Source: Streptomyces sp. NL15-2K (GTDB lineage Bacteria > Actinomycetota > Actinomycetes > Streptomycetales > Streptomycetaceae). Taken from it: a stretch of 64,000 nt of DNA. Positions within the stretch are counted from its first letter, which is position 1, and every line of letters starts with the position of its first letter. The position numbers and the translations under genes are program-made. The stretch lies in NCBI RefSeq assembly GCF_030551255.1, contig NZ_CP130630.1, positions 10,353,001 to 10,417,000 on the forward strand, read 5' to 3'. The notes beneath the pieces are model-generated. The model worked only from the letters and a program-made list of their open reading frames with translations. It ran no database searches and had not been told where the DNA came from. Positions 48,417-57,189 of this stretch are shown here, piece after piece.

Positions 48417-50930
48417 ATGGACCGTGGCACCGACAGGGACGCACCTCCCAGCCCTGGAGCTGGGGACGGCGCGGTGGCACACACCGCCGCCGGCCGCATC
48501 CCGCTGGCCGTGGTCGTGGTGGACCGCGACGGCCTGGTGTCCCACTGGAGCACGGGCGCGCGACGCCTGTTCGGCGCCGCCAAGGAGGAGGCGATCGGAC
48601 GGCAGGCGGCCGATCTGCTGCCCGTCTCCGGAGCGCTGCCCGAGGAGGACACCGCACCCTACGCGGCGTACGACGGACTCGGACCGGACCTCGAGTCGTC
48701 CCTCGACGGAGGGCTGTCCTACCCGGCCGCGGGCCGCGCCCGCCTCACCGTGCCCGAGCGAAGCGAGATGGGGGTACCCCCGCCCGCAGGGTGGGGGAGC
48801 CACCGGGTCGACGTCCTGTGGTGGGCCTATCCGCTGGTGGGTCCCGGGCGGGAGCGGCTGCTGGTGCTGGCCGCCGACGTGGGCGGGCTGCCGCCGGACG
48901 ACGCAGAAGAGGGCGCCGAGTCCGTGGCGTTCGAGCGGATCGCACCCGGCTTCGCGCTGCACACCGACTTCCCCGGCGCCGACGAACTCGCCCGCAGGCT
49001 CCCCGAGATCCTGCCCAGCATGAGCGTCGACGAAGGCGCCCGCATCGTCGCGCAGATCCTCGAACTGGGCTACCCCGTCCTGGAGTTCAGCCAGAACGAC
49101 CGGGTGCCCGTCACCCCCGACTGGGGCGTGCCCCGGCGCGCCGAGCGCAGGGCCCGCAGGGAACGGGCGGCGCTCGCGGCCGCGGCCGGTGAGCCCCTGC
49201 CGGAGGACCTCGCCGACGAGGGCGAGGACCTCGAGTACGCCGCCGTACGCGAACGCCTGGAATTCCTCAACGAGGTCAGCGGCCGCATCGGCACCTCCCT
49301 CGACCTGTCCAGGACCATCATCGAGGTCAGCAAGGCCGTGGTCCCCCGCTTCACCGATGTCGCCGGCACCTATCTGCGCGAACAGGTCGTCGCCGGTGAG
49401 GGCTTCCCGGAGGGCGTGCCGGACACGACCACCATGTGGCACCGGGTCGCCGTCGAGCACACCGACGAACCCGGCCGCTGGGACGACGTCGTACCGGTCG
49501 GCGAGGCCATGCCGTTCCCGGCGCACACACCGTTCTTCCAGTGCATGACCACCGGCGAACCCGTCCTCGTGCCGCGCATCAGCGAGCAGATGGGGCACGC
49601 CATCGCCTCGCAGTTCGAGAAGCGGGACATCCGGCCCCTCATCACGGGCCGCTCCATGCTGGTCGTCCCCCTCAAGGCACGCAACGTCGTCCTCGGCTTC
49701 ATGATCCTGCTGCGGCACCCGGAGCGCGTCGAGTTCAACGACATGGACCGGGTCACCGGCGCCGAACTCGCCGCCCGCGCGGGCCTCGTGCTCGACAACG
49801 CGCGCATGTACACCTACCAGGAGAGCGTCGCCGAGACCCTCCAGGACAGCATGCTGCCGCACATCCCGCCGCGCATGGCGGGCTGCGACATCGCCACCCG
49901 CTATCTGCCCGGCACGCTCCTCGGGCGCGTCGGCGGCGACTGGTTCGACTCCGTGAAACTGCCCGGCGCCCGCACCGCCCTGGTCGTCGGCGACGTCATG
50001 GGTCACGGCCTCAACTCCGCCGCCATGATGGGCCAGTTGCGTACGGCCGTACAGACCATGGCCGCCCTCGACCTGCCGCCCGCCCAGCTGCTGCGCAACC
50101 TCGACGACCTCGCCCAGCGCCTCGGCGACACCTACTTGGCGACCTGCCTGTACGCCGTCTACGACCCGATCGCGAGCGAGCTCCACATCGCCAACGCCGG
50201 TCACATCCCGCCCGTCCTGGTCCGTGCCGCGGACGGCGGCAGCGACCTGCTGGACCTGCCGACAGGTGCGCCGATCGGTGTCGGCGGGGTGCCCTTCGAG
50301 GCGGTACGCGTGCGCGTGGAGCCCGGCGACCGGCTGGTGATGTGCACCGACGGCCTGGTGGAGGTGCGCGGCGAGGACATCGGCGTAGGGCTCGCCACGC
50401 TGTGCGAGTCCGCCGCGCACCCGGCCGCGTCCATGGACGACGCCTGCGACACGATCATCCGCGCCCTCGCTGTGACATTTTCAAAAGCGGGTCGCGGCGG
50501 CCGCAAGGACGACGTGGCCCTGCTGATGGCCCGGCTGGGCGGCATCGAGCCGGACGACGTGGCCGAATGGCGGTTCCGCCTCGATCCCGTGGAGGTCGGC
50601 CGGGCCCGCGCGGTGGTCCGCGAGCAGCTCCACGACTGGGGGCTGGCGAAGCTCGCGTACACCGCCGAGCTGCTGGTCAGTGAGCTCGTCACCAACGCCG
50701 TACGGCACTCCCACAGCCGCCCCGTCGACCTGCGTCTGGTGCGCGGCGACACCCTGCTGTGCGAGGTGGACGACGACGACCACGACCTGCCCACCCTGCT
50801 CAACGCCGGTCCCGCCGACGAGTCCGGGCGCGGCCTGCGCGTGGTCAGCACCCTCGCGCGCGAGTGGGGCACCAGCCGGACGAAGGCCGGCAAGACCGTG
50901 TGGTTCGAGCTGACGCTGCCGCGGCGCTGA
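48417..50930 (+). CDS. PAS-GAF-SpoIIE phosphatase with C-terminal anti-sigma-like ATPase domain
   Basis: 837 residues. A PAS domain at about 20-75 (IPLAVVVVDRDGLVSHWSTGARRLFGAAKEEAIGRQAADLLPV), a linker, a GAF domain at about 290-450 (LEFLNEVSGRIGTSLDLSRTIIEVSKAVVPRFTDVAGTYL), and the SpoIIE/PP2C phosphatase at about 460-690 (VAETLQDSMLPHIPPRMAGCDIATRYLPG, GGDWFDSVKL, VVGDVMGHGLNSAAMMGQLR, CTDGLVE, KDDVALLMARL). A HATPase_c kinase-like domain ends it (ELLVSELVTNAVRHSHSRPV ... GRGLRVVSTLA). Such Streptomyces proteins dephosphorylate anti-sigma antagonists and can phosphorylate them, controlling sigma-B-like stress sigmas. The 16 residues ERSEMGVPPPAGWGSH are an in-frame dispersed repeat. Confidence 0.92.
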   Translation: MDRGTDRDAPPSPGAGDGAVAHTAAGRIPLAVVVVDRDGLVSHWSTGARRLFGAAKEEAIGRQAADLLPVSGALPEEDTAPYAAYDGLGPDLESSLDGGLSYPAAGRARLTVPERSEMGVPPPAGWGSHRVDVLWWAYPLVGPGRERLLVLAADVGGLPPDDAEEGAESVAFERIAPGFALHTDFPGADELARRLPEILPSMSVDEGARIVAQILELGYPVLEFSQNDRVPVTPDWGVPRRAERRARRERAALAAAAGEPLPEDLADEGEDLEYAAVRERLEFLNEVSGRIGTSLDLSRTIIEVSKAVVPRFTDVAGTYLREQVVAGEGFPEGVPDTTTMWHRVAVEHTDEPGRWDDVVPVGEAMPFPAHTPFFQCMTTGEPVLVPRISEQMGHAIASQFEKRDIRPLITGRSMLVVPLKARNVVLGFMILLRHPERVEFNDMDRVTGAELAARAGLVLDNARMYTYQESVAETLQDSMLPHIPPRMAGCDIATRYLPGTLLGRVGGDWFDSVKLPGARTALVVGDVMGHGLNSAAMMGQLRTAVQTMAALDLPPAQLLRNLDDLAQRLGDTYLATCLYAVYDPIASELHIANAGHIPPVLVRAADGGSDLLDLPTGAPIGVGGVPFEAVRVRVEPGDRLVMCTDGLVEVRGEDIGVGLATLCESAAHPAASMDDACDTIIRALAVTFSKAGRGGRKDDVALLMARLGGIEPDDVAEWRFRLDPVEVGRARAVVREQLHDWGLAKLAYTAELLVSELVTNAVRHSHSRPVDLRLVRGDTLLCEVDDDDHDLPTLLNAGPADESGRGLRVVSTLAREWGTSRTKAGKTVWFELTLPRR
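48756..48801 (+). repeat. Dispersed ~45-bp repeat, in-frame copy in the SpoIIE gene
   Basis: Begins GAGCGAAGCGAGATGGGGGT and ends GGGTGGGGGAGC. It contains nested dyads GGGGGTACCCCC and CCCCCGCCC/GGGTGGGGG, and encodes ERSEMGVPPPAGWGS between the PAS and GAF domains. A near-identical block is in frame in the S9 peptidase gene at 63947. Confidence 0.75.
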
Positions 50931-50958
50931 CCGGCCCGGTGCGCTGACCGGCCCGGTG

Positions 50959-51048
50959 GCGCACGGCGTGCACAAGGCGCACGGCGTGCACAAGGCGCTC
51001 GGCGTGCACAAGACGCACGGCGCGCGCACCGCGTACGAGGCGCACAAG
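50959..51048. repeat. 18-bp minisatellite, five units
   Basis: Unit GCGCACGGCGTGCACAAG at 50959 and 50977 exactly, then degenerate units at 50995, 51013 and 51031. The plus strand is open across it from a GTG at 50956 to a TGA at 51121-51123 and would encode a histidine-rich repeat (AHGVHK AHGVHK ALGVHK). No ribosome-binding site or family supports a gene; the unit may reflect slippage. Confidence 0.8.
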
Positions 51049-51192
51049 TTGCGCGGGATGCACTACGGCGTACGTGGGGTCGAACGAGCCGTGAAGGAAT
51101 GCCCCGCGCGCTTGTCGCACTGACCGGGGCGCGATACACCGTACTCGCCCGTCACTTGCGGCGGGCGGCCTTCGCACCCTGGGGAGTTGGTC

Positions 51193-51918
51193 ATGAGCGT
51201 GACGAGTCGTTATCGGGAGGCCTGGGAGGGCTTCTGGCGTGAGGCTCCGGGCGAGCAGGGGGCGGTGCTCTGGGACGCGGAGCCGATGCTGACCGCGGGC
51301 GCCCATCTCGCCCTCTTCGAGCCCCATCTGGTCGACCACGGCCTGCCGTTGGTGGACCTCGGCTGCGGCAACGGCACTCAGACACGGTTCCTCGCCGACC
51401 GCTTCCCCCACGTCATCGGCGCCGACCTGTCCGCCGCGGCCCTCGACCACGCCCGGCGCGCCGACCCGGCGGGGCAGGCGACGTACCGGCTGCTGGACGC
51501 CGCCGAGACGGGTGAGGCCAAGACGCTGCACGCGGAACTCGGTGACGCCAACGTCTACATGCGAGGCGTCCTCCACCAGGCCGATCCCGACGACCGGCAG
51601 TCGCTGGCGGACGGGCTCGCCGCACTCGTCGGCGAGCGTGGGCGGGCCTTCCTCGTCGAACTCTCCGAGTCCGCCAAGCCCGTCCTGCTGGGCCTCGCCC
51701 AGAGCCCGGCCGGCCCGCCGCCCAAACTCGCGCCCATTTTCCGGCACGGCATCGCGCCCGGCGAGGTCACCGACGACGCGGTCCCCCTCTATCTCCACGC
51801 GGCAGGGCTGACCGTCCTGGCGGTTGGCGAAATGCCGCTCATCACCACGGAGTACCGGTCTGACGGCACCCGGATCGAGCTGCCGTCGAAGTGGCTGGTG
51901 GTGGGGCGCACGGCGTGA
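51193..51918 (+). CDS. Class I SAM-dependent methyltransferase
   Basis: 241 residues. SAM-binding motif I is PLVDLGCGNGTQTRFLADRFPHVIGADLSAAALDHARR (about 52-90), motif II region DANVYMRGVLHQADPDDRQSLADGLAALVGERGRAFLVELSE. The N-terminus (SRYREAWEGFWREAPGEQGAVLWDAEP) is shared with small-molecule methyltransferases of Streptomyces. ATG 51193 follows TGGGGAG. Single gene, no informative neighbours; substrate unknown. Confidence 0.85.
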   Translation: MSVTSRYREAWEGFWREAPGEQGAVLWDAEPMLTAGAHLALFEPHLVDHGLPLVDLGCGNGTQTRFLADRFPHVIGADLSAAALDHARRADPAGQATYRLLDAAETGEAKTLHAELGDANVYMRGVLHQADPDDRQSLADGLAALVGERGRAFLVELSESAKPVLLGLAQSPAGPPPKLAPIFRHGIAPGEVTDDAVPLYLHAAGLTVLAVGEMPLITTEYRSDGTRIELPSKWLVVGRTA

Positions 51919-51980
51919 CGCCGGGCGGTCGGGGCCGGAGGGAACTCCGAGAGGCGCTGGGGCGTTGTCAACTCACGGGA

Positions 51981-52016
51981 TTGTCACAGTAGTTGTCGCA
52001 GTGGTTGTCAACGAAA
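51981..52016. repeat. 12-bp direct repeats upstream of the beta-propeller gene
   Basis: TTGTCACAGTAG, TTGTCGCAGTGG and TTGTCAACGAAA follow each other at 51981, 51993 and 52005 (exact 12-base period), with another TTGTCA at 51965. They lie 26-61 bases before the next ATG and may be regulator-binding repeats. Confidence 0.45.
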
Positions 52017-52041
52017 CCCACGCCATGGAGGCCCCCCCACC

Positions 52042-52995
52042 ATGCCCCCGACCCACCCCCACCCCCACCCGACCCGGCGCGCCGTGCTCGGCGGCGCATC
52101 CCTGGCCGCGCTGGCCGTGACGGTCGGCGTCGGCACGACGAGCGCGACCCCGAATGCCACCTGGCCGACGGAGTTCCCCCTGCCCAACGGCTGGCTCCCC
52201 GAGGGCATCGCCATCGGCGCCAAGCCGTACGCCTACCTGGGATCCCGCGCCAACGGCGCCGTCTACCGCACCGACCTGCGCACCGGCGAGGGCAAGGTCC
52301 TCTTCGCGGGCGGCACCGGCCTGATCTCCGTCGGCCTGAAGGTCGACGACCGCGAGGGCCTGCTGTATGTCGCCGGCAACACGGGCGTGGCCCGGGTCCA
52401 CGACGCCCGCACCGGCGAGCTCCTCGTCACCCACCAATTGAGCGAGGCCACCGGCCACTTCATCAACGACGTGACTCTGCTCGGCGGCCGCGCCTGGTTC
52501 ACCGACTCGCGCGCCGCCGCCCTCTATGCCGTCCCGCGTGGGGGCAAGGAGGGCGCCATACGCACCCTGCCGCTCACCGGCGACTGGACGCAGCTGCCCG
52601 ACGTCAACAACGCCAACGGCATCGTCGACACGCCTGACGGCCGCGGTCTGATCGTGGTCAAGAGCACGCCGGGCGAGCTCTACAACGTGAACGTCAAGAC
52701 GGGATACGCGACGAAGATCAAGCTGGTCGGCCAGGACACCGTGGTCAACGGCGACGGCCTGTGGCGCATCGGCCGCACGCTGTACGTCGTCCAGAACCGC
52801 CTCAACCTGATCAGCGTCTGGGACCTCGACCAGCAGGTCACCACCGCCACCCTGCGCAAGACGATCAGCGACCCGCGCTTCGACGTACCCACCACGGCCG
52901 CCCGCTTCGGCGACCGCCTCTACCTGGTCAACGCGCGCTTCACGACGACCCCGACGCCCGAGACGACGTACAACGCCGTCGCGGTCTCCCTCTGA
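52042..52995 (+). CDS. Secreted SMP-30/NHL-type beta-propeller protein
   Basis: 317 residues with a Tat-type leader (RRAVLGGASLAALAVTVGVGTTSA). Repeating strands form a six-bladed propeller: PEGIAIGAKPYAYLGSRANGAVYRTDLRTGEGKVLF, VGLKVDDREGLLYVAGNTGVARVHDARTGELL, FINDVTLLGGRAWFTDSRAAALYAV, NNANGIVDTPDGRGLIVVKSTPGELYNVNVKTG, and VVNGDGLWRIGRTLYVVQNRLNLISVW. Related proteins are often labelled superoxide dismutase without evidence; a sugar-lactonase-like or scaffold role is equally possible. A His/Pro-rich N-terminus precedes the twin Arg. Confidence 0.82.
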   Translation: MPPTHPHPHPTRRAVLGGASLAALAVTVGVGTTSATPNATWPTEFPLPNGWLPEGIAIGAKPYAYLGSRANGAVYRTDLRTGEGKVLFAGGTGLISVGLKVDDREGLLYVAGNTGVARVHDARTGELLVTHQLSEATGHFINDVTLLGGRAWFTDSRAAALYAVPRGGKEGAIRTLPLTGDWTQLPDVNNANGIVDTPDGRGLIVVKSTPGELYNVNVKTGYATKIKLVGQDTVVNGDGLWRIGRTLYVVQNRLNLISVWDLDQQVTTATLRKTISDPRFDVPTTAARFGDRLYLVNARFTTTPTPETTYNAVAVSL

Positions 52996-53454
52996 CCTCG
53001 CCCCGCAGGGGCCGTCAGCCGGCCCGCGCCTGACAGCGCGGCCGCGAGCGCGGCGACGGACAGCACGGTGACGCCGGTGGAGGCGAGGCTGCCGCCGGCG
53101 GTCGACGTGCCGCCGTGGTGCCGGTGCCGCCGGTCGTGGAGCCGGAGGCGCCGCCGCCGTGGTGCCGGTATCGCCCGAGGAGCCGGCCCGTGCCGCCGGT
53201 GTCACCCGCATCGCCGAGGCCTCGGCGTCCCGACGGCGGGCAAGGTCCTCAACGCCCGTATCGACAAGGAACTTTCGGCGGCCCGCACCGCCGTTCCCAA
53301 GGGCAGCGGACGCGCTGATCGACGCGGCCGGCGCGTTGGAAGCGGGCGTCGAGGCGGGGCTGGGCAAGCCCTTCACGCCGCCTGTCCTCAGTAGGTGGGC
53401 ACAGCCGTGGCCCTGTGCCCGGCAGACGGGAACAGGGCCACGTGGGGAAGCGGG
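52996..53454. other. Gene-free stretch containing a remnant of a cell-wall-anchored protein
   Basis: On the minus strand 53095-53025 reads TAGGSLASTGVTVLSVAALAAALSGAG: an LAxTG sortase-like signal plus membrane helix. Upstream, Gly/Thr/Ser-rich low-complexity codons (53110-53215, GGTGTTA, GGASGSTTGG) lie in a different frame. This is the C-terminal end of a lost surface protein, inactivated by a frameshift. Nothing else convincing is present. Confidence 0.4.
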
Positions 53455-54453
53455 TTACAGCCCGGCCGCGGCGCCGTGCAGGTTCTTGGCGGCCAGGGCG
53501 AGTCCTTCGGTCTGGGAGTAGGCGGCGTCCTCGTGCTCGATGTTGACGGCCATGTCCGGGTCGATCTCGGCGAGGGCGCGCAGGAACTCGGTCCAGAAGG
53601 GGACGTCGTTCCCGAGGCCGACGGCGACGAACTTCCACGCCGGGTTCTCCGGCCAGGCGTTGCACCAGAAGCCGTAACCGGTGGGGACCTTGCCGGGGGC
53701 GTCGGCGGGGACGCGGGTGAACGAGGTGTCCAGGACGCCGCGGATGTCGGCGCCGGGGCAGAGCGTGGCGTCCTTGGCGGCGGCGTGGAAGACCAGCGGG
53801 CCCAGCCACTTGACGGCGGCGACGACGTCCATGCCCTGCCACATCAGATGGGAGGGGTCCATCTCCGCGCCGACGTTCGTCGCGCCGGTCTCGTCGACGA
53901 GCCGCTTGAGGGTGACGGGGGAGAACACGACGTTGTGAGGGTGCATCTCGACGGCTACCCGGACGTCGTTCTCCCGGGCCAGCGCGTCGATCTCCTTCCA
54001 GAACTCGACGGCCACGCCCCACTGGTAGTCCAGGACGTCCATGTAGACGCCGTCCCACGGGTTCACGACCCAGGACGGGTACTTGGCGTCGGGGTCGGAG
54101 CCGGGGGTGCCGGACATGGTGACGACGTGCTTCACACCGAGCAGGCCCGCGAGGCGGATGGTGCGGCGCAGGTCGTCGGCGTGTTTGGGGCCGACGCCGG
54201 GGAGCGGGTTGAGCGGGTTGCCGTTGCAGTTGAGGCCGGTGAGTTCCATCCCGCGGTCGGCGAAGGTGGCCAGGTACTCCGCGCGCGCGGTGGCCGAGGA
54301 CAGCAGCAGGTCGACTGGGCAGTGCGGGGCGGGGAGGAAGCCGCCGGTGTTGACCTCGACGGACGTCAGGCCGTTGGCCTTCAGGATGTCGAGGGCCTCG
54401 GTGAGGGTCCGGTCGTGCAGGCAGGCCGTGTAGGCACCGAGCTTGAGAGCCAT
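53455..54453 (-). CDS. Sugar phosphate isomerase/epimerase (xylose-isomerase-like TIM barrel)
   Basis: 332 residues. AP-endonuclease-2/xylose-isomerase-like barrel with metal ligands in VAVEMHPHNVVFSP (Glu and His), VGAEMDPSHLMWQGMD (Asp, His), FHAAAKDATL and NIEHEDA (Glu). Resembles epimerases and IolE-type dehydratases of polyol or inositol catabolism. Its ATG is preceded by GAAGGAC. Same direction as the Gfo/Idh gene to the right, but an IS110 element now lies between them. Confidence 0.87.
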   Translation of the reverse strand: MALKLGAYTACLHDRTLTEALDILKANGLTSVEVNTGGFLPAPHCPVDLLLSSATARAEYLATFADRGMELTGLNCNGNPLNPLPGVGPKHADDLRRTIRLAGLLGVKHVVTMSGTPGSDPDAKYPSWVVNPWDGVYMDVLDYQWGVAVEFWKEIDALARENDVRVAVEMHPHNVVFSPVTLKRLVDETGATNVGAEMDPSHLMWQGMDVVAAVKWLGPLVFHAAAKDATLCPGADIRGVLDTSFTRVPADAPGKVPTGYGFWCNAWPENPAWKFVAVGLGNDVPFWTEFLRALAEIDPDMAVNIEHEDAAYSQTEGLALAAKNLHGAAAGL

Positions 54454-54504
54454 GTGTCTTTTGTCCTTCTGTGCGGGAGGTCAGACACCCCATGTCGTTT
54501 GGTG

Positions 54505-55731
54505 TCAAGCGGTCGGGGTGTGGGCGTGGTGTGACCAGGCGGTCGCTTCGTCGTAGGGGGTTCGGGTTTTGAGGCATCCGTGGAGGATGCCGACGAGGCG
54601 GTTGCCGAGTTGGCGCAGGGCCGGGTTGTAACCGGCTTCGCGGGCGCGTTGCTTGTCGTAGTAGCGGCGGGCGCCGGGGGATGCCCGCAGGGCGGAGAAC
54701 GCCTGGGTCTGCAGCGCGTCGGCGAGGCGGTTGTTGCGGACGTAGCGGGCCTGGACGGTGTGGCTCTTGCCGGAAGCCCGGGTGATCGGGCTGGTGCCGG
54801 CGTAGTTCTTGCGGGCCTTCGCGGACGCGTAGCGGGCGGGGTCGTCCCCGAACTCGGCGAGCACCCGGGCGCCGGTGATCTCCGCGATGCCGGGCATCGA
54901 GAGGTAGATCTCAGCGTCCGGGTGCTTCAGAAAATGGGCCTTCACCTGCCCTTCCAGGTCGGTTATCTGCTCGTTCAGCGCGATCAGCAGCTTCGCGTGG
55001 GCGGTGGCGGTGGCCGCGTAGGCGGCGGTGACCGGCTCGGGCAGGCCGAGTTGCCTCTCGCGCAGCGCGGTGATGATCGTGGCTGCCTTCGCGTCCCGGT
55101 TGTGCCGGCGGGCGCGGGCCAGGACGGCGGTGATCTGGGTGCGGGTCAGCTTTGCCCCGGCCGCCGGGGTGGGGGCCTTGATCAGCAGTTCTAGCGCGTC
55201 CGTGCTGGTCAGCGTGAGATCCGCGTAGGCGTGCAGGGCGGCGGGGAAGTACTCGCGCAGCGTGCTGCGCAGCCGCTGGAACGTGCGGGTGCGTTCCCAG
55301 ATCAAGGTCTGGTGGGCGCGGGCGACGACCTTGACGGCCTGGGCCTGCTCGCTGTCCCCGGCCACCGGACGCAGCTGGTCCCGGTCGATGCGGACCATGT
55401 CGGCCAGCGCGTGCGCGTCGCCCTTGTCGCTCTTGGCACCGGAGGAGCCATACCGCTCCTTGAACCGGGCGGCCTGCCGGGGGTTGATGGCATAGACCCG
55501 GTAGCCGGAGGCGATCAGCGCCTGCACCCACGAACCACGGTCGGTCTCGATCCCGATCACCACCCCGGCCGGATCAAGGTCCTCGCCGCCGTGCTTCGCA
55601 ACGAGCTCGTGCAGCTTCGCGATCCCCTCCACGCCCTCGGACAGCCTCGCCACGGCCAGTTTCCGGCCCGCCTCGTCCTGGACCTCGACATCATGGTGGT
55701 CTTCGGCCCAGTCATCGCCGATCAGCAGCAA
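54505..55731 (-). mobile_element. IS110-family transposase
   Basis: About 408 residues. The N-terminal RuvC-like DEDD domain has LLIGDDWAEDHHDVEVQDEAG (first Asp), VVIGIETDRGSWVQALIASGYRVYAINP (Glu) and AKSDKGDAHALADMVRID (two Asp). The C-terminal transposase domain has LSMPGIAEITGARVLAEFGDDPARYASAKARKNYAGTSPITRASGK, with the conserved Ser. The TTG at 55731, preceded by GGGAGGGTGAG, is chosen because homology starts there. IS110 enzymes use a bridge RNA from the element's non-coding end to choose target and donor. It sits between two genes of one catabolic operon. Confidence 0.85.
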
Positions 55732-55759
55732 CTCACCCTCCCAGTCCGGTACTTCGCTC

Positions 55760-55968
55760 GTGCAGCCTGCGGAAGGCGCGGCACGCGGCCTAATGGATCC
55801 AGTGCTCACGCCCCACTGCCCGGCGGGCACGCCACCCCATCAACGGTCTGGCCTTCCGGCCCACCAGCAGGGGCACGGTCTGACCTCAGAAGTCGGATGC
55901 TTCCGGCGGCGTGAGTGCTCACCCACTGGCGGCTACAGCACCGAGTCTCTACGACCCGACAACTCCCA
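55760..55968 (-). ncRNA. Candidate IS110 bridge-RNA region
   Basis: About 200 bases upstream of the IS110 transposase, where IS110-group elements encode the bridge RNA. It contains two near-repeats, AGTGCTCACGCCCCACTG (55801-55818) and AGTGCTCACCCACTGG (55914-55929), and the hairpin GTGAG-TG-CTCAC (55911-55922). These could form internal-loop guide segments. Not verified by structure or by boundary definition. Confidence 0.35.
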
Positions 55969-57162
55969 TTAGGCGGCGGGCGGAACCGCGACGGCGCCGC
56001 CGTCGCCGGAGGACTCCACGACGGCCCGGATGATCTCCATGGTCCTGAGCCCGTCGGCGAACGTGGCGCAGGCCGGCAGCGGGTCGGCGACGCCCGCGAC
56101 CTGGTCCAGGAAGGCCCGGGCCTGGTAAGTGAAGTGGTCGGCGTTGCCGGCGCCCACACCCGGCGCCTCCATCGGGACACCGCCCGCGAAGTACGGCAGC
56201 TGCGGGCCGACGATGATCTGCCGGGCCCCGCGCGTACGGGCCTCCGGCTGCGCGTCGTCGAAGAGGTACTCGGCGGGCCGGTGCTGGTCGAACGCGGCCC
56301 GCCCGCCCACGCCCAGAACGTCGAAGGCGAGCCCGTTGGGCAGGCCGAAGCCGGTGCGCGTCACCGAGAAGGTGCCGACCAGACCGGACTCGAAACGGGC
56401 CGTGAAGGACGCGGTGTCCTCGTTCTCGACCTCGCCCATTTCGTCGGAGACGGGCGCGGCGTTGTGCCCGACGACCGCGCCCAGCGGCAGCGGCCGCTTG
56501 GTGATCTGCGTCGACAACGAGGCACCGGAGACCGAGGCGATGGGCCCGGCGACGTACTCGGCGGCATCGATGATGTGCGAACCGATGTCCCCGAGCGCAC
56601 CGGAACCGGCGCCGCCCTTGAACCGCCAGCTCAGCGGCCCGTTCGGGTCGGTCGCGTAGTCGCACCAGTAACGGCCGCTGAACAGCGTGAGGTCACCCAG
56701 CTCACCGCCACGCACATGCTCACGGATCGCGGCGATGCCGGGCGAACGCCGGAAGGAGTACCCGACGGCCGTCACAACCTCCGCACCCCGCTCCAACTCG
56801 GCCATGGCACGGGCGTCTTCGAGCGACCCGGCCAACGGCTTCTCGCACAGCACATGCTTTCCGGCAGCGATCAGAGCGTCCGCGATCGGACGGTGCCGAT
56901 CATTTCCTACGACGATGGAGACCGCGTCGATCGTCGGGTCCTCGGCGACGGCCTCCCAGCTCGGCAGCGCCTTCTCGTACCCGTAGCGGCGGGCAGCGTC
57001 CTCGCCGAGCGCGACGTTGGCGTCGGCGATCGCGGCCAGGCGGACCGGCGGCAGACCGGTGCCGAAGACCGTGTTGACGTTGCGGTAGCCGGCGGCGTGA
57101 CTACGCCCGGCCATACCGGCGCCGATCACCGCGACGGAGAGGGGTTGGGTCGAGGTGGTCAT
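55969..57162 (-). CDS. Gfo/Idh/MocA-family oxidoreductase
   Basis: 397 residues. The Rossmann loop is VAVIGAGMAGRSHAAGYRN; the family motif EKP occurs in GKHVLCEKPLAGSLEDARAMAEL, and a catalytic His/Asp region in GDIGSHIIDAAEYVAG. NAD(P)-dependent oxidation of a sugar or polyol is expected. It follows two isomerase-type genes and a LacI operator. TAAAGCGCTTTA at 57218-57229 lies about 55 bases before its ATG, so it can be repressed directly. Confidence 0.9.
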   Translation of the reverse strand: MTTSTQPLSVAVIGAGMAGRSHAAGYRNVNTVFGTGLPPVRLAAIADANVALGEDAARRYGYEKALPSWEAVAEDPTIDAVSIVVGNDRHRPIADALIAAGKHVLCEKPLAGSLEDARAMAELERGAEVVTAVGYSFRRSPGIAAIREHVRGGELGDLTLFSGRYWCDYATDPNGPLSWRFKGGAGSGALGDIGSHIIDAAEYVAGPIASVSGASLSTQITKRPLPLGAVVGHNAAPVSDEMGEVENEDTASFTARFESGLVGTFSVTRTGFGLPNGLAFDVLGVGGRAAFDQHRPAEYLFDDAQPEARTRGARQIIVGPQLPYFAGGVPMEAPGVGAGNADHFTYQARAFLDQVAGVADPLPACATFADGLRTMEIIRAVVESSGDGGAVAVPPAA

Positions 57163-57189
57163 GTGGGTGCCTTTCGGGGATCTCGGTCA

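Noticed and set aside
45657..50420. A 1587-codon open frame on the minus strand
   Set aside because: It is antisense to two well-supported genes (MFS transporter and SpoIIE phosphatase), has no recognisable domain and shows the His/Gly/Val/Asp-rich composition of a high-GC shadow frame.
50956..51123. Histidine-rich AHGVHK small protein as an annotated gene
   Set aside because: Open frame is present but without a ribosome-binding site, homology or codon-usage support; recorded as a repeat only.
53159..53521. A 120-codon plus-strand frame (VTRIAEASASRRR...) as a gene
   Set aside because: Low complexity, no ribosome-binding site, and the minus strand of the same stretch is better explained as the end of a surface-protein gene and the 3' end of the isomerase gene.
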